A stretch of DNA of 64,000 nt from DASQZT01 sp963728965 (GTDB lineage Bacteria > Acidobacteriota > Terriglobia > Bryobacterales > Bryobacteraceae). Position 1 is the first letter of the stretch; the number at the start of each line of letters is the position of its first letter. The stretch covers positions 8,275-72,274 of the forward strand of contig CAVSMH010000016.1 of the NCBI GenBank assembly GCA_963728965.1. The letters are read 5' to 3'. Position numbers and translations under genes: made by a program. This document shows, in pieces, positions 33,141 to 41,431 of the stretch. The notes under the pieces are model-generated. The model worked only from the letters and a program-made list of their open reading frames with translations, did not search any database and was not told where the DNA came from.

Positions 33141-33653
33141 ATGCAAAAGCAGTACGTCAAGGTCGGAACGACCTACATCGTCAAGGCCAACGGCACGCTG
33201 GCCAAAGTCCGTCCCACCCGCGAACACCCGCGCGGCGGCTGGTACGGCACCAACCTCGTCACCGGCCGCGAGATCCGCATCCGGTCAGCCGCGCGCCTCC
33301 GCTCGGAGGCGAAGCCTGCTGGGGAGAAGTGTCCCGCGCAAGCCCGGAACCCGCGCTTGCCGGACTTTAGCGCCGACGAGTTGCACCGGGTTGTGGAACG
33401 AGCCAAAAAAGAAATCCTCGCGGACGTCGCCGCCGGAACCGTCCCCCGCACCTGCGCTTCTTTCAGCGAACTGCATGACTACACGGACGCCAACGGCTAC
33501 GGCGGGGCGTTCGAACGCCCCTTCGACAACAACGAGACGGACTTCTGGAACGCTGTCCAGATTGCCGTTGACGGATGGATCAAACAGGGAGGCCTAAAGC
33601 CGTCCCTCACAGACGCGGAAGCGCGCCGGATCGTCGACGAAATCGAATTCTGA
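33141..33653 (+). CDS. Hypothetical protein of a DUF3489-associated module
   Basis: 170 aa from ATG 33141, with GGAG 8 nt upstream. The N-terminus QKQYVKVGTTYIVKANGTL and RGGWYGTNLVTGREIRI suggests a small beta-barrel; the middle is Lys/Arg-rich; the C-terminal half (ADELHRVVERAKKEILADVA, DYTDANGYGGAFE, FWNAVQIAVDGWI) is helical. No catalytic motif was recognised. It is intact and 20 nt upstream of the DUF3489 gene, so probably one transcription unit. It could be an accessory protein of an integrated element; the function is not known. Confidence 0.6.
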   Translation: MQKQYVKVGTTYIVKANGTLAKVRPTREHPRGGWYGTNLVTGREIRIRSAARLRSEAKPAGEKCPAQARNPRLPDFSADELHRVVERAKKEILADVAAGTVPRTCASFSELHDYTDANGYGGAFERPFDNNETDFWNAVQIAVDGWIKQGGLKPSLTDAEARRIVDEIEF

Positions 33654-33673
33654 AACGGGAGACCAAACCAACC

Positions 33674-34290
33674 ATGACGACGTTTACCATAGACACCGAC
33701 AACAACATCACTGCCCACGACGCGACGCCCGCCGCGCAGGACAACGTGGCCGCGTTCGCGACCGAGAAGGAACTGACCAAGCTCTCCGCCGACTGGCCCA
33801 TCACGCGGTTCGTCGAAGTCTGGAACGCCTTCGCGGCGCGCCGCCCTTCGGCGACCTCAAGCCGGTCAAGAAGTTCACCGACCGCAAGACGGCGGTCACC
33901 CGGATCTGGAAGGCCCTCCAAGCGCTCGGAGTGGAATTGCTGCGCGCCAGCACCCGCGACGCGGAAGCCAAGCTGAAGGCTGCCCGGACGGCGCCCAACC
34001 CTGCGCAACCCGCGGCCCCCGTCGCGCCAAAGCAGACCAAGGCGGCCAAGGGCGCCACGGCGAAGGACATGACGCCCACGACGCGCGAGGGCAGCAAGAA
34101 GGCTATCGTGCTGGAACTGATCCGCCGCGCGGACGGTGCCAGCCTCAAGGAGATCGCTGATGCCACTCAGTGGCAGGCTCACAGCGTCCGCGGCTTCATC
34201 TCCGGCAGCCTTGGCAAGAAGATGGGACTCACCGTCGAGTCCTTCAAACGAGGCGATGGCGAACGCGCCTATCGCACGTCCGCCAAGTAG
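33674..34290 (+). pseudogene. DUF3489 domain protein, broken by a one-base frameshift
   Basis: The N-terminal frame starting at ATG 33674 reads TIDTDNNITAHDAT ... WPITRFVEVWNAFA. The C-terminal frame reads FGDLKPVKKFTDRKTAVTRI, then KALQALGVELLRAS, and ends with the DUF3489 domain (GSKKAIVLELIRRADGASL, TQWQAHSVRGFISG, YRTSAK), a winged-HTH-like fold that is presumed to bind DNA. The two frames join if one G is restored near 33835 (GCGGCGCG instead of GCGGGCGCG). DUF3489 genes commonly sit beside DUF2924 and serine-recombinase genes in mobile DNA; neither is present here, so the module looks like a remnant. Whether the break is real or a consensus error is undecided. Confidence 0.75.
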
Positions 34291-34345
34291 AACCCCTCAG
34301 GCACTCTCCACGCCGCCGGCCCCTGGGCTTGGCGGCTTCTTTCAT

Positions 34346-34675
34346 TCAGCTCGCTCTGCGGAGGGCATCCTCAACGGCTTCGGGATGGCGCGCGATGACG
34401 GCGAGCAGCACTCGCGCCGGACCGTCTGGTCGCGTTCGGCCCTGCTCCCAATTCCTCAGGGTTGCCGGCAGGAAGCCGAACTTCGCAGCAAACGCCGCCT
34501 GACTCAACCCCAGCCGTTTCCGGGTGGCGCGAACGTCGACCGTGGGGACCTCCACCGTGGTGACACGAACCGGCACATCCTTTCCTTCCACCCAGTCCAC
34601 CGCTTCCCGCAGGCTGGCAACGATACGACTGCCGGCGCTCGGCTTCCGCTGCTTGGTTGTACGAGTGTTCTTCAT
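34346..34675 (-). CDS. Xre/HigA-type antitoxin
   Basis: 109 aa. The C-terminal half is an Xre HTH (VRATRKRLGLSQAAFAAKFG, then LPATLRNWEQGRTRPDGPAR), with TLRNWEQG being the canonical recognition helix of HigA/antitoxin-type regulators. The N-terminal 45 residues are basic and would contact the toxin. The start overlaps the stop of the RelE-type gene by 4 nt, giving the toxin-first order typical of HigBA systems. Such antitoxins autorepress their operon. An operator could not be picked out by eye. Confidence 0.85.
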   Translation of the reverse strand: MKNTRTTKQRKPSAGSRIVASLREAVDWVEGKDVPVRVTTVEVPTVDVRATRKRLGLSQAAFAAKFGFLPATLRNWEQGRTRPDGPARVLLAVIARHPEAVEDALRRAS

Positions 34676-35007
34676 TTCGCCATCCTCTTCCGATAGCCCG
34701 CAACCAGGCGGGGCAACAGGGCCTTCATCTCGTTCCGTTCAGCCTTGGTCAAATTGGCCTTCTCGTTCTTTGCAAAGACGTTGAGCAGAAACAGCGGAAT
34801 CGACTCGTTGTGGTAATAGTAGATCATCCGAAATCCTCCCCGCTTGCCACGCCCCGGCGCTCTCCATCGCAGTTTCCTGGCGCCTCCTGTATCCGGCATG
34901 ACGTCACCGGCGTCCGGGTTTGCAGCCAGGAAAGAGACCACTTCATCCCGTTCACTTTCGGCCATGGCCGTGGCGGCATCCCTGAGGAAACCAGGGGTTT
35001 CGACCAA
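34672..35007 (-). CDS. RelE/HigB-type toxin
   Basis: 111 aa from TTG 35007. The RelE/ParE fold is suggested by FLRDAATAMAESERDEVVSF, GARKLRWRAPGRGKRGGFRM with IYYYHN (the basic RNA-binding strand), and NVFAKNEKANLTKAERNEM, a motif of HigB-like mRNA interferases. Upstream on the minus strand TATAGT and GGAGGTGG precede an ATG at 35014 that is one base out of frame. Reading M-T-V-V-E-T would require removal of one G, so the true start may be lost to a frameshift or error. It is coupled to the antitoxin. A TA pair beside two IS elements suits a plasmid- or element-derived region. Confidence 0.75.
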   Translation of the reverse strand: MVETPGFLRDAATAMAESERDEVVSFLAANPDAGDVMPDTGGARKLRWRAPGRGKRGGFRMIYYYHNESIPLFLLNVFAKNEKANLTKAERNEMKALLPRLVAGYRKRMAK

Positions 35008-35725
35008 CCGTCATGGGAACAGAAGCCACCTCCAATACTATACGCTTTTAGCGTAGATCGCACAATGGCGGCTCATCGGTCCGTACTCGCGCGTACTCGC
35101 GGGAATCGGACCGGTCGGATTTCGCAACATGAAAACTGTTGGGGGCCGCGCGGTGGGGCGCAAGCCTCTATCCACTTGCGAGCATAACAGGCGGGCGGCG
35201 GAATAGAACCGGCGAGGCCGCGCAAGTGATTGATTACGGGACGCACAAAAGTTGCACCTTTCGTGACTTGGTGAAACCGTACAGGCAGTACCGCCAGCCT
35301 GAGCCGCGTTACGAGGCATCGTCCGGTTTCTTGATGCTTCCGATTTCGATTACGGGCTGTGCCGCTGCTGACGCTGTTTCTGCTGTCCCCAGCACCGGGC
35401 CGATCCGACCGCTCCAGGCAGAGGACGGCCATTTCGATGTCTTCTCGGACGTTCTATGAAGCACATTTGGGACCAGAGCAGAATGAGGCAGGCACAAGCG
35501 GGACAATCGCGGCAAGCATTGCACCGCGCCAGGAGAATGCCCAATCGAGATCCAAACGTCTGGCTTGTGAGGTGAACGCGCAGTGGGCGCGGGCGGCAGC
35601 ATGAAACTTGCAGCGAGGCTGTGGCGCTTAGGGCTGCCAGTAGATGCAAGTTTGGCCACGGAAGGCACAGAATTTGCACTTGCGGCATTCCGCCAACTTA
35701 CGTGCCGGGCGATCGCAGGATCTGG
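35008..35725. other. 718-bp region without a recognisable gene
   Basis: Several frames are open for about 100 codons on both strands, but all are Arg/Pro/Ser-rich without family resemblance, ribosome sites or consistent codon preference. I see no IS ends, tRNA cloverleaf or long repeats. It probably represents eroded DNA at the right border of the accessory region. Confidence 0.4.
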
Positions 35726-36505
35726 TCAGTCGGCCGGACTCAGGGTGAAATCGATTGTCGATCCCGCCCCGGGCGTCGACTCCATCCACATTCGACCGCC
35801 ATGCCATTCGATGGCCTTCTTGCAGAATGCCAGGCCCAGTCCGCTACCGGGGTACTCTTTTCCGTGCAGGCGCTTGAACACCTCGAATATGCGGCCTTGG
35901 AACGCCGGATCTATGCCAGGACCGTTGTCCTGCACGGAGAACACCCAATCGAGATTCACGCGTTTGGACGAAATGTGCACTCGCGGAGAGGGTTTGCCGG
36001 AGTATTGGATGGCGTTTCTAATCAGATGGTGCAAAACCTTGGCCAGTATTTCGAAGTCACCGCACACCAGCGGCAGTGGGTCATGGGAAATGACTGCGCT
36101 CCGTTCCGTTATCTGTTTGTCGGTCGAGAGGAGCGCCTGGCGAAGGACAGCTTCCATGTCCGTACGGGAGGACTGTCGCTCGCCGGTACCGGTGGCCCAG
36201 TAGTCTACTACGTCGGCGAGCAGTGACTGCATTCGTGCCGCACCCTCTTGGATGCGCTCGAGGAATACGCCGGCATCGGAATCCAGGCGGCCGATATAGG
36301 TCTCGGTCATCAGTTGACTGTATGAGGCCACGTCCCGGAGTGACTCGCGGAGGTTGTGAGCCGCCATCGAGACAAACTCTTCAAATCCCGCGTTCGCCCG
36401 GTCCAGTTGCCTCTGGACCTCGTCGCATCTCCGCGTTTCCGCGTCGAGCGCCTTCCGTAAGCGCTCGATTTCGTCTTCCGTGCGGTTTTGGCCAGCGTTG
36501 CCCAT
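35726..36505 (-). CDS. Cytosolic sensor histidine kinase (HisKA-HATPase)
   Basis: 259 aa, no membrane helix. Residues 10-40 are a coiled coil (EDEIERLRKALDAETRRCDE). The HisKA dimerisation helix has the phospho-acceptor His50 in SMAAHNLRESLRDVASYSQL. The HATPase_c domain follows with an N box (HHLIRNAIQY), G1 box (DNGPGID) and G2 box (GSGLGLAFCKKAIEWHGG). It resembles the bacteriophytochrome-type kinase end of the preceding large fusion protein (both share FKRLHG...GLALCKK) and may be a duplicate of it. It is 3 nt downstream of that gene, so cotranscribed. It lacks its own sensor domain and probably works with the large fusion protein or a shared response regulator. Confidence 0.9.
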   Translation of the reverse strand: MGNAGQNRTEDEIERLRKALDAETRRCDEVQRQLDRANAGFEEFVSMAAHNLRESLRDVASYSQLMTETYIGRLDSDAGVFLERIQEGAARMQSLLADVVDYWATGTGERQSSRTDMEAVLRQALLSTDKQITERSAVISHDPLPLVCGDFEILAKVLHHLIRNAIQYSGKPSPRVHISSKRVNLDWVFSVQDNGPGIDPAFQGRIFEVFKRLHGKEYPGSGLGLAFCKKAIEWHGGRMWMESTPGAGSTIDFTLSPAD

Positions 36506-36508
36506 TTC

Positions 36509-39500
36509 TCAGTCCGTGCGCCGCGGTGCGGCCTTTGGGTGCCGGGCGGAAATTGTGAACTTGAAAGTAGCGCCCCGCCCGCTTTCCGATTCCACCCAGA
36601 TCCGTCCACCCTGACGCTCGACAATCTTCTTGCATAGCGCCAGACCAATGCCCGTACCGGGGATTTCGCTTCCATGCAAGCGTTTGAACATGCCGAACAC
36701 CCGGTCGGTGTCTTGTGGATCGATACCGATTCCGTTGTCGCGCACCGCAATCAGCCACTCATTACTGTCTCTCTCCGCCGAGACATGGATTCTCGGTGTT
36801 TCCGCGCCCCTGTACTTGATCGAATTGGAAATGAGGTTCTGGAAAAGCTGCAGCAGCATAATCTCTTCGGCTACCACGGTTGGCAATGGATCGGAACTTA
36901 CTATGGCGCCGCTTTCCGCGATGGCCGCGTGGAGGTTCAATAGCGCTTTAGCGAGAACCGCGCAGCAATCGACCGAAGCGAAGCTGTTCTGTTCCCGCTC
37001 GGTAATCTCCCAATAGGCAAGGAGCGCCTTGAGCAGGGCCTCGATCCTCAGTGCCCCCTCCACGGAATAAGAGATGAACTTGTCCGCCTCTCCGCCCAGC
37101 TTCCCTGCATATTCGCGCCCCAGAAGCTCGGTAAAGTTGACGACCATCCGCAGAGGCTCCTGCAAGTCATGCGTGAGTGCAAAGGCGAAATCCTGCAGTT
37201 CGGCATTGATCGTCCGGAGCGCATCCTCAGCCTGCTTGCGGTCCGTTGCGTCCTCGATCGCCAGAAGTATCGTCCGCGCCTGCGCATTCGGATTGAAGAT
37301 TTCGCTCGCGTTGAGCAGCATTACTTTCCGGCCGACATGTTCAAAATCGTGTGTCACCTCAAAGTCCCGGAATGTTGAGTGCTCGGGGATAATGTTCTCC
37401 AGCAGCTCGCGCAGTTTCGGGATATTCCATTGTCCGTTCCCGAGGTCGTAGATAAGGCTCTCCTCCGTCTCCTCCCGCGCAGCTTGGAAAGTTTCGTAGA
37501 ACGCCTTGTTCGCTTTGAGGACCTGCAGGTTCTGGTTCAGGATCACCAGAGGCTCCCGCACGGTTTCTACAATCGCTTCGGCGAAGTCAAGGCCGCGCTT
37601 CGCGGCATCCACGTCGATCAACATCAGCACGGCGCCGTCGGTTTTGCCATCCGGCCCTACGGATGGGAGGATGCGAAGTGAATACCAGCGGCCGTGCGCG
37701 TCGCGGAGATCACGCGGTTGCCGGTTGCCTCCCTCCATCGCGTCCAACAGCAAACGCCGCAAGTCGGGTAGCTCCATTTGGGGCTGAAGATCGGTTAACG
37801 ACCGCCCGACATCGGAGGCGATCAGATTCAACATAGGTTCAATGGCACGGGTAAAGCGACGAATGCGCAGATCTCGCCCGACCATCACCAGGGGTATACT
37901 GATACTCTCGAGAAGGTTGGTCAGATCCCGATTGACTTTGCTGAATTCCACGTTGCTGATCTTAAGCTCGTCGTTCAGCGTGTTCAATTCTTCGTTGGCC
38001 GATTCCAGCTCTTCCTGCGCGGTTTCCAGCTCCTCATTGCCCGCCTGCGCCTCTTCGTTCGCTGCCCTAAGCTCTTCCAGGGTGCTCGCATTATCTTGGA
38101 CGATCGATTGCAGATACTCTTTGGTCGCCAAAAGCTCGCGCCGCAGCCGGGTGCTCCCTCCGTTGTCCTGTATCGCGGGCTTGTGCATCGCTTTCGGGCC
38201 GCCGTTCGGCTTGGCGTCTTCGAACAGTACCAGGAAATAGCGTTGCTTCGAGGACGAGCCCGTGAACGGGATGACCTTGATGGTGACGTCCACTAGCTGG
38301 CCATCGTCCTCAATCCGGAAGCCGTCTTCTTTGGCTGCGGCGTTCTTTCGTCTGGCAGTTCGGATCGCCTTACCCAGACCAGCGATTAAGCCGTCGCACG
38401 CCATTCTCAAAAGGTTCTGAGTCGGCTCGCCCGGCGAAAGCTCGAGGTAGGGAGCTGTGCGGCCCCGCACCTGAACTATGTTCATCGCATCGTCAGTGAT
38501 GGCGCCGGGCGGGCCATATTCGGCCAGCACCAACCGGTCGGCTTCTCTCAGTACGTCCGGCCCCGCCCGGCCCTCGGCAATTCTCTCCCGGAGATCCACC
38601 CGGCCTTCGGTGCGGCGGCCTTCGCTTAGGGGTAGCGCCGGCGTACTCGCGGTTGGCCGCATGCAGTAGATCCTATGGGTCTTGTCCACCTGGTGAAACG
38701 ACCCGGAATGCGTGCCGACACTTTCCGATGGACCGAGTACCAGGAAGCCCGTTGGTTTGAGGGCGTATTGCAGGATCGACCACGCCTTGCGTTGTAATAC
38801 GTCTCCCAGGTAGATCAGTACGTTACAGCAACTGATGAGGTCCAGCTTGGAGAAAGGCGGGTCCTGTGCCAGATTGTGCCTGGCAAAAACACATACGTCA
38901 CGGACGACCTTCGCAACCTGGTACCCGCGCTGCGTTCGGGTGAAGAATCGTGCCAATCGCTGCGGCGAGACGTGGGCTAACGCTCCGCCCGTGTACGTGC
39001 CGGACCGGGCTTTTTCGATGGCCGTTTCGCTGATATCGGTGGCGAAAATCTCGAACGGAAGGCTCACTTTCGTGTCATCCAGGAATTCCATCAGGCAGAT
39101 CGCGATCGAATAGGCCTCCTCACCCGTGGCGCACCCAGGCACCCAGATCCGGATCGGATCCTCGAAGCGTCGATTCTCCGCCAGAGCGGGAAACACCTTC
39201 TTCTTCAGTTCCTCGAAGACCGTTGGTTCCCGGAAGAATGCGGTGACGGTGATCAAACAGTTCTCGCACAACGCGTTTGCTTCCTCCCGATTGTGCTCGA
39301 GATCCCGGCTGTAGTCTTCCAACGTTTCGAACCCGCGGAGCGACATGCGCCGCTTGATGCGTCGCGCGAGGGTGGCGTGCTTGTAGTTCGCGAAGTCCAC
39401 TCCGCTGGCGATCCGCACCAGGCGGAGTATCCTGGCCAGTTCCCCTTCTCCCTGCGGCTCAGTTGCCTCCCGAGGCTCGAGTGGAATCTGAGAATCTCGC

Positions 39501-40183
39501 GCGATGGCCACCAGTCGGCGCGCGATTCCGGCCGGCGGCAACACGAAATCCGCCACGCCGGCGGCGATGGCACTTCTCGGCATGCCGTCATACTTCGCGG
39601 TGTGCATTTCCTGAGCGAAGGTGGTGCCGCCCGCGGCCTTAATCGCCTGGAGGCCCAGCGTCCCATCTGACGCGGTTCCCGACAGAACGACGCCGAAAGC
39701 TTTGCTACCACGGTCTGCTGCCAGGGCGCGGAGAAAAAAGTCGATCGGCATGTTGCGGCCACTCTCTGGCCGGGCAGGGGTCTGAAGGATTCCATCGGAA
39801 ATGCCCAGATTGCATCGCGGCGGAATCACGTAAACATGATTCGCCTCAGCGCGAGTCTCGCCTGTCACTTCAGCGACGGGCATTTCGCTTGCTTTGGAAA
39901 GCAACTCCGTCAGATGACTTTCGTGACTCGGATCGAGGTGCTGAATCATCACGAATGCCAAGCCGGTATCGGCCGGCAGATGGCTGAGCAGTTCCGTGAA
40001 TGCCTCCAGTCCGCCGGCGGAAGCCCCTACGCCGACAATGAGGGGGGACTTACCCCCGGCGCGTTCCTCGGCGACTGGCGCTATTGCGAACGCGTGTGCC
40101 TCAGAGGTCGTCCTAACCGGGGTCGTTCGCCTCTTTACCCAGGCCGAGTCACCTGTCCGACGATTGCCGGCCTTCTTTGCCAC
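36509..40183 (-). CDS. CheB-CheR-PAS-histidine kinase fusion protein
   Basis: 1224 aa from GTG 40183. Domain order: CheB methylesterase (about 45-235) with catalytic Ser in GVGASAGG, His in IQHLDPSHES and Asp in SGTASDG; CheR methyltransferase (about 250-510) with NCLITVTAFFREP, WVPGCATGEEAYS (SAM site) and CCNVLIYL; a long coiled coil (about 690-775, ELRAANEEAQAGNEELETAQ); two PAS-like domains (about 780-985); HisKA with His1005 in LTHDLQEPL; and HATPase_c ending about 1210. Such proteins couple methyl-accepting-type signalling to phosphotransfer. No chemoreceptor, CheA or CheW is nearby, so the role is not classical chemotaxis. It belongs to a minus-strand series with a CheY-like protein upstream and a second kinase downstream. 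Confidence 0.94.
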   Translation of the reverse strand: MAKKAGNRRTGDSAWVKRRTTPVRTTSEAHAFAIAPVAEERAGGKSPLIVGVGASAGGLEAFTELLSHLPADTGLAFVMIQHLDPSHESHLTELLSKASEMPVAEVTGETRAEANHVYVIPPRCNLGISDGILQTPARPESGRNMPIDFFLRALAADRGSKAFGVVLSGTASDGTLGLQAIKAAGGTTFAQEMHTAKYDGMPRSAIAAGVADFVLPPAGIARRLVAIARDSQIPLEPREATEPQGEGELARILRLVRIASGVDFANYKHATLARRIKRRMSLRGFETLEDYSRDLEHNREEANALCENCLITVTAFFREPTVFEELKKKVFPALAENRRFEDPIRIWVPGCATGEEAYSIAICLMEFLDDTKVSLPFEIFATDISETAIEKARSGTYTGGALAHVSPQRLARFFTRTQRGYQVAKVVRDVCVFARHNLAQDPPFSKLDLISCCNVLIYLGDVLQRKAWSILQYALKPTGFLVLGPSESVGTHSGSFHQVDKTHRIYCMRPTASTPALPLSEGRRTEGRVDLRERIAEGRAGPDVLREADRLVLAEYGPPGAITDDAMNIVQVRGRTAPYLELSPGEPTQNLLRMACDGLIAGLGKAIRTARRKNAAAKEDGFRIEDDGQLVDVTIKVIPFTGSSSKQRYFLVLFEDAKPNGGPKAMHKPAIQDNGGSTRLRRELLATKEYLQSIVQDNASTLEELRAANEEAQAGNEELETAQEELESANEELNTLNDELKISNVEFSKVNRDLTNLLESISIPLVMVGRDLRIRRFTRAIEPMLNLIASDVGRSLTDLQPQMELPDLRRLLLDAMEGGNRQPRDLRDAHGRWYSLRILPSVGPDGKTDGAVLMLIDVDAAKRGLDFAEAIVETVREPLVILNQNLQVLKANKAFYETFQAAREETEESLIYDLGNGQWNIPKLRELLENIIPEHSTFRDFEVTHDFEHVGRKVMLLNASEIFNPNAQARTILLAIEDATDRKQAEDALRTINAELQDFAFALTHDLQEPLRMVVNFTELLGREYAGKLGGEADKFISYSVEGALRIEALLKALLAYWEITEREQNSFASVDCCAVLAKALLNLHAAIAESGAIVSSDPLPTVVAEEIMLLQLFQNLISNSIKYRGAETPRIHVSAERDSNEWLIAVRDNGIGIDPQDTDRVFGMFKRLHGSEIPGTGIGLALCKKIVERQGGRIWVESESGRGATFKFTISARHPKAAPRRTD

Positions 40184-40300
40184 ACACCACCATTGCCTTT
40201 CTCAGCCGGAACCAACCGGCGTTATGACTGGAACGCGAGCACGCAGCGGCTGGAGCCGGCCAACTGACTGAATTGTAGCGCCGTCTCGATCCATCCGCCG

Positions 40301-40753
40301 TCAGCGGGATTTAGAAGCTGCGAGCAGAGTCTTGATGATGGTTCCGACCTCCATGAATTGATCCAGACCCGTCGGCTTGGTGATGAATTGAGAAATTCCG
40401 AGATCCTTGAGCAAAGCCTCATCTCGATGGGACCGGGAGGAACTCCATACGCACACTGGAACGTCGCCGAGGTGTCTGGCGCTTCGGATCTCGCGCAAGA
40501 TGTCTTGGCCGGTGTACTTGGACAGGTTCAAGTCCACCAGGATCAGGTTTGGAATTGGCGCATCCGCATAGGCCCCCTGCCTGCAGATAAACGCAAGGGC
40601 CTCGCCCCCGTTCAGCAGGTGAACCAGTTCAAACCGAAGCTCCTGCTTTTTCAGCGCCCGATCGAGAAGAAAGACATCGGAGCGGTTGTCTTCAATGACA
40701 AGAATCCGGGCGGCCGGAACAACCGAAGCGTGTCTCAATTTCCCTTGCTCCAT
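40301..40753 (-). CDS. Single-domain CheY-like response regulator (Rcp1 type)
   Basis: 150 aa consisting of one REC domain: acidic pair ED at 21-22 (ILVIEDNRSD), phospho-acceptor Asp74 in LILVDLNL, Ser in VWSSSRSH and Lys126 in ITKP. The longer alpha4-beta5 region and N-box-like ALKKQELRFELVHLLNGGEA are features of Rcp1-type regulators that partner with phytochrome-like kinases of the same kind as the two kinases downstream. It has no output domain, so it acts by protein contact or as a phosphate shuttle. It lies 15 nt downstream of the sortase gene and 117 nt upstream of the CheB-CheR-kinase gene. Confidence 0.93.
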   Translation of the reverse strand: MEQGKLRHASVVPAARILVIEDNRSDVFLLDRALKKQELRFELVHLLNGGEALAFICRQGAYADAPIPNLILVDLNLSKYTGQDILREIRSARHLGDVPVCVWSSSRSHRDEALLKDLGISQFITKPTGLDQFMEVGTIIKTLLAASKSR

Positions 40754-40768
40754 TGTCGCTCGCCTTCA

Positions 40769-41431
40769 TCATTCCACGGTTGACCCTGCCGGCGTCTGCG
40801 GCGGCGCCTGCCTGGCTCTTACGACGAACCGCTTGGGCGCCGGCCCGATATAGTAGAAAGGATAACAGGTCACCAGCGTCAGCACGTTCTCGCCTGACGG
40901 AGCGAGTACCCCTACATCGTTCGGCTCCACCACCCTTAGCGACTCGACTTCGTACTTGAAATTGCCTTTCAGCGTCGAGAATTGAATCTCGTCCTTGATC
41001 CTCAGATCCTTCAGCGGGCGAAAGAATGTGTCCCGGTGCCCGGCGAGGCCCACGTTGCCGGGCTGCCCCGGCAGCGCCGTTCCGGGAATATGTTCTACCG
41101 CGCGCCGAAGAGCGGTCTTGTCGATCCCTTCGACGACGATTGCGGATAGAAGGAGACGCGGGATCTCAATGCGGCCGATCATACCGTCCATCGCGGCGGC
41201 AGGTGCGACCTTGAAGAAAGTGGAGGACGCCGTTTGAGGCCCGCTCACGCTTGCCGGGGACTCGACGTGCAGCAGGCGGTCGAGATCGCGGCTCTCACTT
41301 CTCTGGAAATTCCAGGCGTCCGCCAGAGCAAATCCGCAGTAGCCCAGCAACACGACGGCGCACGCGAAGAGCGCACGCCGGACCCACGTCAGCATTTGCC
41401 AGAGTGGTTCTCTCGCAACTACAAGCCTCAT
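40769..41431 (-). CDS. Class D-like sortase
   Basis: 220 aa. A single N-terminal membrane anchor (residues 18-38, RALFACAVVLLGYCGFALAD) leaves the catalytic domain outside the inner membrane. The sortase fold begins IGRIEIPRLLLSAIVVEG. Catalytic residues are His132 in LAGHRDTFFRPL, Cys189 in LTLVTCYPF and Arg201 in PKRFVVRA. The order GHRDTFF ... TLVTC is that of class D sortases and of sortases in Gram-negatives. The enzyme cleaves LPxT-type sorting signals and transfers the protein to an amine. The start overlaps the VWA gene stop by 4 nt, and a protein with an LPKTA tail is encoded 1.4 kb upstream in the same run. Confidence 0.92.
   Translation of the reverse strand: MRLVVAREPLWQMLTWVRRALFACAVVLLGYCGFALADAWNFQRSESRDLDRLLHVESPASVSGPQTASSTFFKVAPAAAMDGMIGRIEIPRLLLSAIVVEGIDKTALRRAVEHIPGTALPGQPGNVGLAGHRDTFFRPLKDLRIKDEIQFSTLKGNFKYEVESLRVVEPNDVGVLAPSGENVLTLVTCYPFYYIGPAPKRFVVRARQAPPQTPAGSTVE

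Noticed and set aside
35180..35290. A stretch on the minus strand resembling a tRNA T-arm (GGTTCTATTCC)
   Set aside because: No acceptor, D-arm or anticodon stem could be folded around it, and no CCA end is present.
40760..40780. A GG/GC-spaced match just before the CheY-like gene (minus strand)
   Set aside because: The implied transcription start would fall inside the coding region.
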